Shown in pieces: positions 44,992 to 55,628 of a DNA stretch of 64,000 nucleotides. The notes below the pieces were generated by a model. The model ran no database searches and was not told the DNA's origin. It saw only the letters and a program-made list of their open reading frames with translations. The stretch is from Hygrophila difformis (Eukaryota; Streptophyta; Magnoliopsida; Lamiales; Acanthaceae), in NCBI GenBank assembly GCA_030278955.1, contig JAOANR010000009.1, positions 37,207,974-37,271,973 of the forward strand, read 5' to 3'. The position numbers and the translations under genes are program-made. The first letter of the stretch is position 1. Each line of letters begins with the position of its first letter.

Positions 44992-45327
44992 CTAGTGCCT
45001 CATGACGTCTCTCGGCGGGGTAGCAGGATCTTCCTCCGGATCTTCCTCCTCCGAACTCGGCGGTAGTAGGTCGTCAAAGATAGTGTTTAAATCTTGCCCG
45101 TGGGCATCGATGTATTCCTTTAGTATTAAGTTTTGTGTAGTGAGGGTTTGGACTTGGCGCTCGAGTTGGTTTATGCGGTGATGATCCGCCTCTCTCAAGT
45201 TGCCCATGTGATGTAAATTGGCCTCCAATTGAGCCATACGGTACTTCATTTGCTCTAGGGTTTGGTGGGAATCGAGGTGAACGCTCATCATCCTGACCAT
45301 CAACTGCATCATGTCCTGACTAGCCAT
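44992..45327 (-). CDS. Element D leader ORF (coiled coil, acidic tail)
   Basis: 111 residues between primer site and gag. MASQDMMQLMVRMMSVHLDSH, then LEANLHHMGNLREADHHRINQLERQV, is closely similar to element E (LEGNLAHVGHLRETDHHHITQLQEQV). Heptad-like spacing suggests a coiled coil, and the tail is acidic (SSEEEDPEEDPATPP). It is intact in this young element. Two divergent elements conserving protein sequence suggests a translated product. Role unknown. Confidence 0.75.
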   Translation of the reverse strand: MASQDMMQLMVRMMSVHLDSHQTLEQMKYRMAQLEANLHHMGNLREADHHRINQLERQVQTLTTQNLILKEYIDAHGQDLNTIFDDLLPPSSEEEDPEEDPATPPRDVMRH

Positions 45328-45724
45328 CTAGCGCAAGCAAGAGATCTAGGTTAATATTCGCCAAGATTCTAAGTTCAATTCGCCAAGATTCTAGGTTCGA
45401 GTTTCCAAGATTCTAAGTTCAAGTTTCGCCAAGATGCTAAGTTCAAGTTTCGCAAAGATTCTAAGTTCAAGTTTCGCAAAGATTCTAAGTTCATAGCAGA
45501 GATGCAACATGCATATGCAAATGATACTTCCCCCCAATAATAATTTAATGCACCATATATATTTTTCCCATGGGTTTTAAAATAAAATTTCTCCATGGAA
45601 ATAAAAAAATTTAAAATTTAAAATAATAGTCAAAATATTAATAATAGTTTAAAAATAATAATGGTTTAAATAATAGTTTAAAAATAGTAATGGTTTTTAA
45701 AAATAATAGTTTAAAAATAGCCGG
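45328..45724 (-). other. Element D leader with a 22-base minisatellite
   Basis: About six units of AAGATTCTAAGTTCAAGTTTCGC-type text run from 45356 to 45495. The rest is AAT/TAA-rich with no ORF beyond one created by the repeat. Confidence 0.7.
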
Positions 45725-45736
45725 GCTCTGATACCA
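45725..45736 (-). other. Primer binding site of element D (tRNA-iMet type)
   Basis: TGGTATCAGAGC on the minus strand, three bases inside the 5' LTR end. Confidence 0.92.
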
Positions 45737-45739
45737 ACT

Positions 45740-48336
45740 TGTAACACCCCGGTTTTTGGTAACCCAGGTCGGGATGTCACCGCCACATCTCCCTAGTAAG
45801 ACACGGTTTCTCCGAGCTTACTAAAGAGATGCAAGGCTAGGTATTGCAGTGGTTAAAACATTTAAAGCATTCAAAATAGCCCATACAATATGAATCGAAA
45901 ATAATAATAGCATAGCGCAGCGGAAATATTTAGTTTAGTACAGTATCGCAGCGGAAAATATAAAAAGGGCCGACATGGCCAAAACACGGGTTAAACAGGC
46001 CCGTTCATAATATAGTCTAAGTACGAAATTTAAAAGCAAAATAGAAGTTCCCAAAATCCCATGCATGATTCGTGCTCACACATGCTCATTCCACATATTC
46101 TGTAAAGAAAGGAATAAAAATGGTTTTGATCAGCAAAATTGCTGAGTAAGTTAACACATGCATGATCGTAGGGTTTAAAAGCCATAACTTTAATAATTTA
46201 ACAAAAGCATGATAATAACATAATATTTGATTTCATATAATCCATATCATATAGCACAATCTATCTCAGGCTCTATTTAATAACCCTATCACATGGTTCA
46301 AGATAATAACCATAATTTAAATAAAGCATTTAATAATTTAATTGGACAACAATATCATTTAATCTAGTTTAATTTAATTTAGAATCCCCATTACATTCCC
46401 GATTTGGTATTTCAAGTTTCACGATAGAAATCGCGATGTCAACAAGTTTAGCCGGTAGCCCGGCGGCCGCAGCCGTATCAGCCATACCCAGTACCACTCC
46501 GGAGCCTCGGGAAACCCATACGGATATTCACGAGAGTGTAGGCTCTAAGTTTCGTCGTTTTGGCAATATCACATTTCAAGTATAGCGCGCGGGGTCACCA
46601 TCGTCCATTACGGCACGAAGTGAATCGTTAGGGGGCACCCTGCAGAGCACTCACCCCTAATTTTAATTTATCAAGTTTGCAAGGGGATTTAGTTTTTAAA
46701 ATCTGCCTTCCAATGTATTAATTTAGAAACAATATCTCAATTCGTTTCAACCCTAAAGGTTAATTCCATGTTTCAACAAGATTTCAAAATTTCGTTTCGG
46801 TAAATCACAGTTTACTCCAAAATTCGTCTAAAATCAGATTTAATTCCAAATATTCCAAAATTTCATATCTGACTCGGAAACATCAAGATCTACAACTTTC
46901 GTGTTTTAACTTTTTCAATCCGAGATACCTAAGTAGGTTAAAATCGCCAATTTTCGCATAACAAGAAATCTGTCCGAGTTCAAAGTGCCACAGTTTACAA
47001 ATTTCATATTCTACCATATCAATTCAACTCCAAATTTAATGAAATTTGACAGGGATCATCTTGAGACATTTATCTACAACTTTCATGTTCGGCCAAAGAT
47101 CTAAAACAGCCTAGATCCTATGTCAAAAACGTGATCAAGATCATTCCTAAGTTCTGTCCAAGATTTCAAGATCTAAAATTAAACAGTTCGGTTTCAACGG
47201 GTTTTCACATATCAAATCAACTCCAAAAATTCTCAAATGTTTACAGTAGCTAGGCCTAAGTCTTAGGAACGTTTTTCGTGTTTTACGTTTTTCCGTTTGA
47301 GTTCGTTTTAAAGGTCGGAAAAATTCAACAATTCTGTTGCGTCGGTAGGAAAACAAAAGTGGACAGATTTATGATTCTTGTCAAATCTTTTAGGTTTCGA
47401 ATGTTTTAAAATCTCCCAAAACCATGTAAGGTTAACTTACAGTGTCTATGAACGTCGGGAATGTCCAATTCGGAGGCGTGGCTTCCAGATCACCGTCTCT
47501 CCTCTCCGTTCGTCGGGTTCTACGATCTAGATTCGATACGGGGGTGTAGAAAGAAAAAGGAGATGATTAGGATTCGTTTTCGAATCGTTTATTGAATAAA
47601 GATTGGACCGAGACTTACCACGACTATGGAGATCTGTAGAGAACTCGTCCAACAGCGTTCGTCTTGGTTTCGTGCCTCCGACGACTCCGGATTTAGGGTT
47701 TCGAACGTATAGAATGCTTTAGGGTTTCGTAAACTTGTTCGGGGCTCCCAAGGGGCTTATTTATAGAATTCTCAATCCCTAGGGCGTCCACGGCCGACCT
47801 AAAGGTCTGGAGTCGAGAGATGTTCAACCGAAAGTCGAAAAATCCGCGTTCGGGCGAGAGATTCACGCAACGACCAAATCTGTGGGGTGGCGCGGTCGTG
47901 GCGCGCTGAAGCCCTTCCACCGCGCGGCCACCGCGCCGACTTCGCCTGGACTTCGGTCCGGGCGGGTCGTGCGATCCGTCGTGCGTTTCCGCCTCTCTTT
48001 CGGGTTTCTATTTCTCTTTGCTCCCGAATTCCGATTCCCGGGGTATATTCGGGTTCATACTTTCTCTCTAATTTTATTCTTAGTCTAGTTGGATGTTTTG
48101 GACTCGAATACTCGAGTTCATTAGTGTCGGGTTTTGGTGTTCCATTTATCCATCCTTTTGTTTAATTAAATTCCTTTAATTCCTTTTTAAGTAAAAATCT
48201 CATTTCTCATTTTCTTATCTTTATTTATTTCTTTTATTTGCTGGTTTTGTTTATTTATTTATAGTAGTTATTTTATTTATTATTTATTTATTTAATTATT
48301 GTTTTATTTTATGTTGGAAAATTCTCGGGTATTACA
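45740..48336 (-). mobile_element. Element D, 5' LTR
   Basis: 2597 bases, the same length as the 3' LTR with no indel. TATA at about 47763-47756; dyad cluster at 47877-47990. Confidence 0.95.
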
Positions 48337-50291
48337 TCTTGGCCGATTTGGGAGTTCCACCTATCAAAACGCTCAGAATTTCGTTTCCCATCTAAATATC
48401 TTATTCTCCATATCTTTCTCATTCATCATCCGGACAAAAAGCATGCCATAGTGCTGGATGCCCAAATCTTGCTGAATCTTGGGATATCGTGCAAATCTTT
48501 TGGTTGATTCATATATTCTGCAAAGTGGTCTATAAATAACACAACTTCAAGTCAATTGAAAAGTTTCGAATCATTCAATAATCTCAAAATACTTCCATAT
48601 CTTTTTCATCCATCATCTGGGAAAAGAGAAGAGCAAGTTGAAGGCAATCCAGTGGAGATCTACACCAGAATTTCTTGACCAATTCTGTCACAGACTATGT
48701 TTTCTTTTACTATTCTTTTGCGTTCTTGTGACATTATGTTAGACTAAACCCATCGTTTGGGGAAACCTAGATCGAGACATTGTTGATTTTTGCTTTTGTT
48801 TTATGAATTTCGTTAATTATATGTTAATTTGTTCAATTCTTATGTGTGTTTGGTGAGACCGAAAGGGGATCTGAACTAGGGCTTTATATTGTTTAAGTGG
48901 TTGAAAAATACTTAAACAAAAATACTTGAACAAATTAATTCTAATAATTGATAACTTGAAAAAGAGCCAAAATTGTTAGAACCAAACTTAGGATAATCAC
49001 TAGCCGGAGGAATTGCATGTCATTAAAACCGGGAGGTTTCTAAATTGTGATAATTCTAAGTAGGCATATAATTAATTAAAAATTGGTTTTTTATATGCAA
49101 TTGCAGAGTTTGTCAACAATTGAAAGATCTAGGGATCCCCGTTCATCATCTAGTGCATAAATCAATTCTCTCTTTTGCTCATTAATTGGAACTTTTTATT
49201 GTTTTATTTTAAATTTATTGTATTGTTAGGATACTAGATAAACCAACATTATTTGCACTTTAATTTTCATCGCTACTTGAATTTAATAAATTATAGCAAT
49301 TCATTGTTCCCTGTGGATTCGACCCGGTTTCACCGGATATTACTTGGACCGTACACTGCGGGTTGTGTTGGAATATTCCACACACCATATAACTATACAT
49401 ATAAGAGTCCATCCAACTCCATTAGTATGAGACTTTTAAGGAGGTGCTCAGAGACAAAACCGTGAGGGTTTTGCCCAAAGAGGACAATATCATACTAATG
49501 CCACAACAACAAATGGTATCAGAGCCCAGGTTCGGGGATTGAGTCAGCAGCAGACTCAACTATGGACTACGTGTGTGGGAGGCCCTAAGTTTGTGCCATC
49601 GCGATTCCAATTTGGATCCGTGCTCAATGCCTTATGTCGAAAGCCTTCCTGATATTATGGTGCTCAGGCGGCTTGTCCCATTTGTTGGAGGATTTAGTTG
49701 ATTATCACTCGAAGGGAGGCCATGTGGTCCTTGGTTTTAGGGGAGAATTGTTAGGTAGCAAATCCATGTTCCACATAGGAAGAATAGGGAAATATATTTA
49801 TAAATATAAGAGTCCATCCAACTCCATTAGTGTCACGCCTTTTTGGGAGATGCCCAAAGACAAAACCGTGAGGGCTTTGCCCAAAGCGGATAATATCATA
49901 CGAACGCCAGAGTTAGGTGGCGGTTCAAAACCCAACATTGGAGGCATCGGTTGAAATTGATGGAGGGGAGTGTGAAATCAATGACTTCATGGAATGCACA
50001 ATCTGCAAGCTTCGGCTGCTACATAGATGGTTTCTTTTCAGCGCTTTAGATCGACAATGGCAAAGAAGAACTTATTTAGGGGTTAGGTCGGGTCAAACGG
50101 GTTTTAAATATGATTTATGTAACTAAGAAATTTAATTGCCACATTATCTATTCAATATAGGATTATTCAGAAAATGACTAAATTAGATTTAATTAGCAAA
50201 TGAGAAGACCAATTTGGATTAAAAAAAAATTAGAAAAATGACTATTTCGGCTAATTTGAAAAGGAAAATAACTATTTAATATATTTTCCCA

Positions 50292-50672
50292 ACAATATAT
50301 GTATCTTCAGTGATGAAATAAATAATTTGTGGTGCCGAACGCAATTGGCCTGAGTTGTATGGGGCTCTGGCAGCCTAAGCAAATATCTCAAGTTTGAGCC
50401 TTTGCTTATGCAGAATTTTGATTTGGGAGGGGCAATCCTTCAATGCCCACCAAATCATCGGTGGATTAGTCTTGGGTGTAATGTGGCACATTGATACCCG
50501 GTACACACCAAAAAATAAATAAATTTATGGTGGACTGGGCCTCAAAATTCACTTCATGGGCCTTTGGAGCTCGTCTTGATAAAACAATGGGATAAATGGC
50601 CAACACAAATTATCAACATAAACATATGTCGCAAATTGATGACTTCACTTGCAACACTCAGACTCAGCTCTT
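50292..50672. other. Sequence between Pack-MULE end and HIPP promoter; no gene
   Basis: No ORF with a domain. It should contain the distal promoter of the HIPP gene. Confidence 0.5.
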
Positions 50673-50680
50673 TATATACC
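50673..50680 (+). promoter_or_regulatory. TATA box of the HIPP gene
   Basis: TATATACC, 109 bases upstream of the ATG. Confidence 0.65.
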
Positions 50681-50781
50681 CCATCGTTGCCTCCATTTTT
50701 TAACTCTTCATTTACTCGATCTGAGATTATCACACATGACACATACGTATATAGTTAGTACACTTCCTAAAGTATTCTCAA

Positions 50782-52326
50782 ATGGGCACTGAGGCGATTC
50801 CAATTCCAATCCCAATCCAATTCCAATTTTTGTTCTCTCAGAATTATGCCACAAAGAATGAAGCAGAAACGAAGACCACGGATGCCGGCGGGGAGACTAA
50901 GCAGGCGCCGCTGCCCGCATCGGCGATCGACGGCGGAAAGAAAGAGGAAGAGCCCATCGATGTGGTTTTGAAGATGGATTTGCATTGTGAGGTCTGCGCC
51001 AGAAAAGTCAGACGCTACATTAGCCATTTGGGAGGTATCATCAAACAACTACTCATAATTATCCATGTTTTTATAATTATTTTGAAAATAAAAATTAATA
51101 TACGTATTTGGAATTAGTAGCAGTATTTTGGTAAATTACGTCACCACTCACAGGCATATGTTTTTCATGATTACACATATGCAATGAAGTAATCATAAAT
51201 CCCAATTGGAATAAAGCCTGACATAAAAAATTATTCCCTGCCGTGGTCCAATTTTGTAAAGGTGTAATGAAAGTGAAGGCCGACTGTATTGCCAAGAAAT
51301 TAACCGTCACCGGAAATGTCAATCCCACTTGGCTCCGCCTCACAGTTGAAAACAAGACCAAAAAAAAGGTTCAACTCATCTCCCCTCCACACCAAACCGA
51401 CGACAAGAACCCTGAAAATGAAAAACCCAAGGAAAATACGCCCACTGTAGATAACAGTAATACTAACAACAACAATCCCCAAGAGGTTTGAACGATTCTG
51501 TAATTAGTTACCTAATTTTTAAATTATACTACTATTTTGATTATACTAATTTTTTAATTTTTAGGCTGTGGTCAGTACGATTGTATTGAAAATTAAACTA
51601 CACTGCGATGGGTGTGCACAGAAGGTAGAGAAGGTCATACAAAGAAAGATTGTTGGTGAGTTCACGCTTCACCAAACTTTTCAGTAATTCATTTATCTTT
51701 TGGCCCCCAACTGTTCATCAATTAATCATTAGATTTTCAAAACTTATGCAGCCAAATTCAATTAATTAGAAAAATAACTTTCAGGAGTTCATTCAGTTCA
51801 GACAGATTTACAAAAGAATTTGGTCACTTTAACCGGAACAATGGACGTTAAGAAGTTAACATCGTACTTGAAGGAAAAGCTCCAGAGAAACGTCGACGTT
51901 TTAACTCCACCAAATAAAGATAACGGAGACAAAGCAGCGAATGACGACGGCGTCAGTATAGAGAGAAAGGGAAAGAAATCTGCTGCCGTCGCCGGTGATG
52001 AGAAAGAAAGCAAATCGGGAGAAGAAGGAACAAAGGTGGAAGTGAATAAAATGGAGTACAGAAATAATTACAACTCACAAACGTATTATTCGACGCCCAT
52101 ATACAATCATACGTCGCATGTTAGCCAAGGATACACTATGCCGGCGTATAATCATACGTCGTATTTTAGCCAAGGATACAGTACGCCGGCGTACAGTTAC
52201 CAACCGTATTCAGGCAGTGGCTACGTGGCACATTACGGGGGTCCAGCTACGCCGCCGCCGACGTTTTTAAATATGAACGACAATATGTTTAGCGACGAGA
52301 ATCCTAACGGATGTTTTGTGATGTAA
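50782..52326 (+). CDS. Heavy-metal-associated isoprenylated plant protein (HIPP), two HMA domains
   Basis: Four exons: 50782-51034, 51262-51485, 51565-51655 and 51785-52326. All introns are GT-AG and the join is 1110 bases (369 aa). Two HMA metal-binding domains follow: about residues 60-127 with MDLHCEVC (C69, C72) and 163-228 with LHCDGC (C173, C176). The C-terminus CFVM is a CaaX box for farnesylation, placing the protein at membranes or the nucleus. Known HIPPs bind metals such as Cd, Zn or Cu and act in homeostasis and stress. Oddities: an N-terminal I-P repeat from a coding ATTCCA run, CEVC where most relatives have CEGC, and a Tyr-rich tail with duplicated YNHTS and SQGY motifs. This is the only intact host gene in the window. 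Confidence 0.92.
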
Positions 52327-52430
52327 TAATGCGTAAACACTAAACAGTAGGGATTTTTGGATATTTAGTTGTAAATAATTTAGAATAGGTACAATGAATG
52401 ATGGAATCTTCATGTATATCAGTATATGTG

Positions 52431-52436
52431 AATAAA
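52431..52436 (+). terminator. Poly(A) signal of the HIPP gene
   Basis: AATAAA, 105 bases after the stop codon. Confidence 0.55.
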
Positions 52437-52965
52437 ATGGGTTTCTTCTTCTTCTTCTTTTTTTTAATTCTTTTCTATTTTTTTTTAATTTTTAAATTTT
52501 TTTACGGTTATCACCAATTCTTTTCTGTCTCTACTACGGTGGAATTTAAAATTAAAAAAGATTTAATAAAACCGGTGGGGGTTGTGTTTGTAGTACGTTG
52601 TCGGTTGATTTGTGTTTAACAATTCCCAGTTGTGTTATTATTAAGATTATCTAGTAATAATGATAGTATAATTAAAAATGAGTACTGAAAAGACTTGAGA
52701 CTGGGAATGAATATGATCCACAAATTCGACATGTTCGAGTCATTAATTTGTTTTTTAAACTAATTTCGTTTAATTTTCTAAAGGTAGAATTGGTAAAAAC
52801 ATATACTATTGCATATTGTGACGTGGAAAATTCCATACTACTACCATATGAAAATGTCCGACATAGCTTAAATGTTCAAAAGTATACACACATCATTTAT
52901 ATAGTCATTTGGTGAGATTTTAATTATATCTAAAACATATATATTCCCTTATATAAAGATTGGAT
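52437..52965. other. HIPP downstream flank; no gene
   Basis: Pyrimidine-rich then AT-rich; nothing recognised. The last nine bases are the MULE target duplication. Confidence 0.5.
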
Positions 52966-54014
52966 GGTTTTGGTTAGGGTGCGATCAAGTCAAATGACTT
53001 GATGTACTGCGGCAGATTCCCACCATTGATCAATTTTGTAAATCTAATGGTTGAGATTAACTTAAAAGTTAAAATAGTAAATTTGTTATATTATTTGAGA
53101 ATGAACGTTCTTCTTCTTCCTTCTTCTTCCATGCTTCTTCTCTTCTTCTCTGCATTTCAAGGATCGATCTTATATTACCCTCCAATTTGCTTAATTATGC
53201 TGCTATACATATATATACGTCGCTGAAATATTTTTAAATATAGTCATTGAATTGTTCATGAAAACATACCCGGAATGTTCTAGTTGAGTCGTTGAATTGT
53301 TCGTGATTACATCGCTGAATTGTCTTGATAATCTCGCTGAATTATTTTTGGTATCATCGCTGCATTGTATTCTTTAGCATCGCTGAATTCTTCTTTGTAT
53401 GGTCGTTGAATTCCTCTACATATAGTCGATAAAATATATTTGATAGCATCACTAAACTATTTTTGGTAGCATCACAGAATTATATTTGGCAGTATCGCTG
53501 AATTCTACGTGGTTTTGTCGCTGAATTCTGCTAGGCATGGCCGCTGAATTCTGGTAGGCAGTGCCGCTCAATTATTTTGATAGCATAACTGAATTATATT
53601 TTGTAGCACCGCGGAATTGTATTTTGGTAGCATCGCTGAATTATGCTATGCAATGTCGCTGAATTATGCTATACACGATCACTGAATTATGCTATGCACT
53701 TTCGCTGAATTATGCTAGTCGTTGAATTCTTACTAAAATATTTTGATAGCATCACTGAATTGTTTTTTGTAGCATCGCTAAAATGATCGATTAATAGATT
53801 TGTTACCAAATATTATTTGAAATATTAGATACGGTTACCAAATATTCGATATGATTTCCCAAGTATCAGATATGATTACATACTAAATATATAGTTATGC
53901 TTTCGCTATGACAATTATACCCTTTTCCATTTACAACCCTTGGATTTTAAATGAATGGTTGAGATGGTTGCCTTGATGTGCTGTGGATTTTTCAGTCGCA
54001 CCCTAACTGAACCC
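52966..54014. mobile_element. Non-autonomous Mutator-like element
   Basis: Perfect 9-base target duplication AGATTGGAT (52957-52965, 54015-54023). Terminal inverted repeats of 19 bases match at 16: GGTTTTGGTTAGGGTGCGA at the left, and GGGTTCAGTTAGGGTGCGA as the complement of the right. 1049 bases, no transposase. Most of the interior is a degenerate minisatellite. Confidence 0.88.
53226..53790. repeat. Degenerate minisatellite inside the MULE
   Basis: About 25 units of roughly 22 bases built on TAGCATCGCTGAATTAT; the best-ordered run is at 53630-53720 (CGCTGAATTATGCTA). Units vary in length and sequence. Confidence 0.8.
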
Positions 54015-54284
54015 AGATTGGATACTAAAGGATCAATGGGATATGAAACAGAGGGATATAGGATATATATAAGGTCACTCACATCTCATACCCAATTGAT
54101 AAATTACTTTTATATTCTCTTTCTGCCACATCAGTTTTTCAATTCTTCCAAGTTCCAACACTCTTTTAATTAATTCCAATTAATCCATACATCTATTCAC
54201 CTATTAATATCTTTTTTTTTTATGGAACCCACAATCTAATAATTTTGTATCGATATTAAAATATACAATAATTTAATTTCACGT

Positions 54285-54540
54285 TTACCCAATTTGTAAC
54301 TATATTCCCTTCATCTTCAACAATCATATTGTGTAGAATAATGCATGTTAACATTATTGCTTTCAACTTTCTTCTATACCAAAGACGAGCTGGCCCCCTA
54401 ACAATAGCCCATCTAGCTTGAAGCACTCTGAAAGCTCGTTCAACATTATTCCTTGTAGATTCCTGATTTTATTTAATAACCTTATCTTTGGATCTTGTGG
54501 GCACAAGAAAGCTTTGACGAATGTTGGTGTGACCACCATG
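54285..54540 (-). pseudogene. PIF/Harbinger (ALP1-like) transposase fragment
   Basis: Minus strand: FVKAFLCPQDPK, then (after a stop and frame change) QESTRNNVERAFRVLQARW, IVRGPARLWYRRKL and ACIILHNMIVEDE-like CIILHNMIVEDEGNIV. This is the C-terminal part of the DDE_Tnp_4 nuclease domain, including the last catalytic acidic region. No inverted ends are seen. Confidence 0.82.
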
Positions 54541-55614
54541 CGAAAGAAGCTTAAGAGTGATGGCTACCTGATATACATGGCCTTAAGAAGCACCATAGTT
54601 GCCAAGTTCATCCTTGAAGCAACAACAAACGCCTGGATCGAAACGGAACCAACCCGACAGCAAAACAGAGGAGCGAAGGCGCCATCCATGCATATTGGCG
54701 CCTCAGGAGGTCCTCATGCACTGTTCTGGCGCCCCGGGACACTTCGCCAAATTCTTGGACCTGAAGAACCTGAAGAGGGCGCCATTCTGCCTATTAGCGC
54801 CTCCGGGAGACCCCATGCACCAATTTGGGCGTCAGCTACTAAAGGTTTGGAAATGAAAACACTGAAATTACAGTTGAGGGCGTCCAAAACCATGCCCGAG
54901 CGCCAATTTAGGTGCCACCTGGAAAAAGGACAACCAAGATTTTGAGCTCAAGTTCTTGAAGAAGGCCCCAGTCTGACTAGTGGCGCCCAAAACTTTGCTG
55001 GAGTGCCATCCAGGGTGCCAAAATGTTGTTATCTCCGGTTTTGTGCGGATTTGATCCTATCCAAGAAGGATCCGACCCTCCATTACCCTATTTAGCCTAT
55101 TTCCTTTTCTTCTCCACTTTTTCCATGTATTTTCAGTGGGTTTTTACTATATTTAAAATTGGGGATCATTATATTATAGACTTAAACCCAATTTTCTACC
55201 TTAGTATTTCTTTGTAATTGCATTTCATGCACCTAGGGTTATATGTTTGGTTTGGGGGCTGAGAACTCATAACCCACCTTTCATTTTTATCAAGGTTCAT
55301 CTTTGTTTGTTCATCTTCTTGAGGGTATCAAGGGTTGATCATCTTGAGAATCAAGGATTACTTGACTTTCACCTCAAACCCGGGTCTAGTCACATTGAAT
55401 TGTGTTAAGTTCGTCTTACTCAATTGGATTGCAAGTTTTGATTGTGTTAAGTATGTTGATTGATGCATTTTAGGTTTAGTTCTTGGGAGCTTGATCCTTA
55501 TTCGAGTTTACTTGATCAAAACCATTGTTTTACTGAACCCACTTGCTCTATCCCTTTGTTTTGCTTTTATTGCTTGTTTGTTGGATTTCTTGCTTGCATA
55601 CATCATAATTAAAA
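54541..55614 (+). mobile_element. Element G: probable LTR
   Basis: Precedes a primer site, contains a GGCGCC-rich dyad cluster (about 54665-55015: GGCGCC, TTGGCGCC, GCGCCATTC and similar) followed by leader-like text. The left edge is not defined; the PIF fragment ends close by. A 175-codon ORF across this cluster is not credible. Confidence 0.5.
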
Positions 55615-55616
55615 TT

Positions 55617-55628
55617 TGGTATCAGAGC
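55617..55628 (+). other. Primer binding site of element G
   Basis: TGGTATCAGAGC, about 0.9 kb before gag. Confidence 0.75.

Larger units (their letters stand above)
37174..48336 (-). mobile_element. Element D: young chromovirus (Tekay/Del-like)
   Basis: LTRs 45740-48336 (5') and 37174-39770 (3') are both exactly 2597 bases and differ at about 15 sites by eye (near 0.6%). Target duplication TCTTG is perfect (37169-37173, 48337-48341). Primer site, leader ORF, gag, pol and purine tract are all present. Only two single-base frame changes separate it from an open coding structure, so insertion was recent. Confidence 0.96.
36736..49387 (+). mobile_element. Athila-type solo LTR, split by element D
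   Basis: Pieces 36736-37173 and 48342-49387 give about 1484 bases from TGATGTCTTG to CACACACCA. Target duplication TATAA is perfect (36731-36735, 49388-49392). The U5-type end (TTCCCTGTGGATTCGACCC) is characteristic of Athila/Tat LTRs. A GC-rich dyad cluster at about 37010-37130 precedes TATA-like CATAAATAG at 37154. Confidence 0.87.
36687..49937 (+). mobile_element. TRIM-type miniature LTR element, split by nested insertions
   Basis: Target duplication TTGGA is perfect (36682-36686, 49938-49942). The first LTR starts TGTTGGGTAGCAAA (36687-36735), is interrupted, and resumes at 49393-49511. A primer site TGGTATCAGAGC follows at 49514-49525, then a short non-coding interior. A purine stretch TAGGGGAGAAT ends at the second LTR (49749-49937, TGTTAGGTAGCAAA to CCCAACA). 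Without insertions it is about 594 bases and encodes nothing. Confidence 0.85.
31337..50291. mobile_element. Probable Pack-MULE with captured receptor-kinase fragment
   Basis: Bases 31337-31570 and 50060-50291 are inverted copies of each other. Both outer ends read TGGGAAAA, and inner text such as GATTTATGTAA and AGGGGTTRGGTCGGGT matches over about 230 bases (roughly three quarters identical by eye). Long inverted ends around a host gene fragment are typical of Pack-MULEs. A clean 9-base target duplication is not visible (GAAAATCTA against ACAATATAT), so the class is inferred. Copia, TRIM, solo LTR and chromovirus D are all nested within it. Confidence 0.55.

Noticed and set aside
52398..52619. 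Small ORF after the HIPP gene
   Set aside because: Low-complexity phenylalanine-rich reading of a pyrimidine tract past the poly(A) signal.
54418..54945. 175-residue plus-strand ORF
   Set aside because: It starts on the complement of the PIF transposase fragment and runs through the GGCGCC dyad cluster of an LTR; composition-driven.
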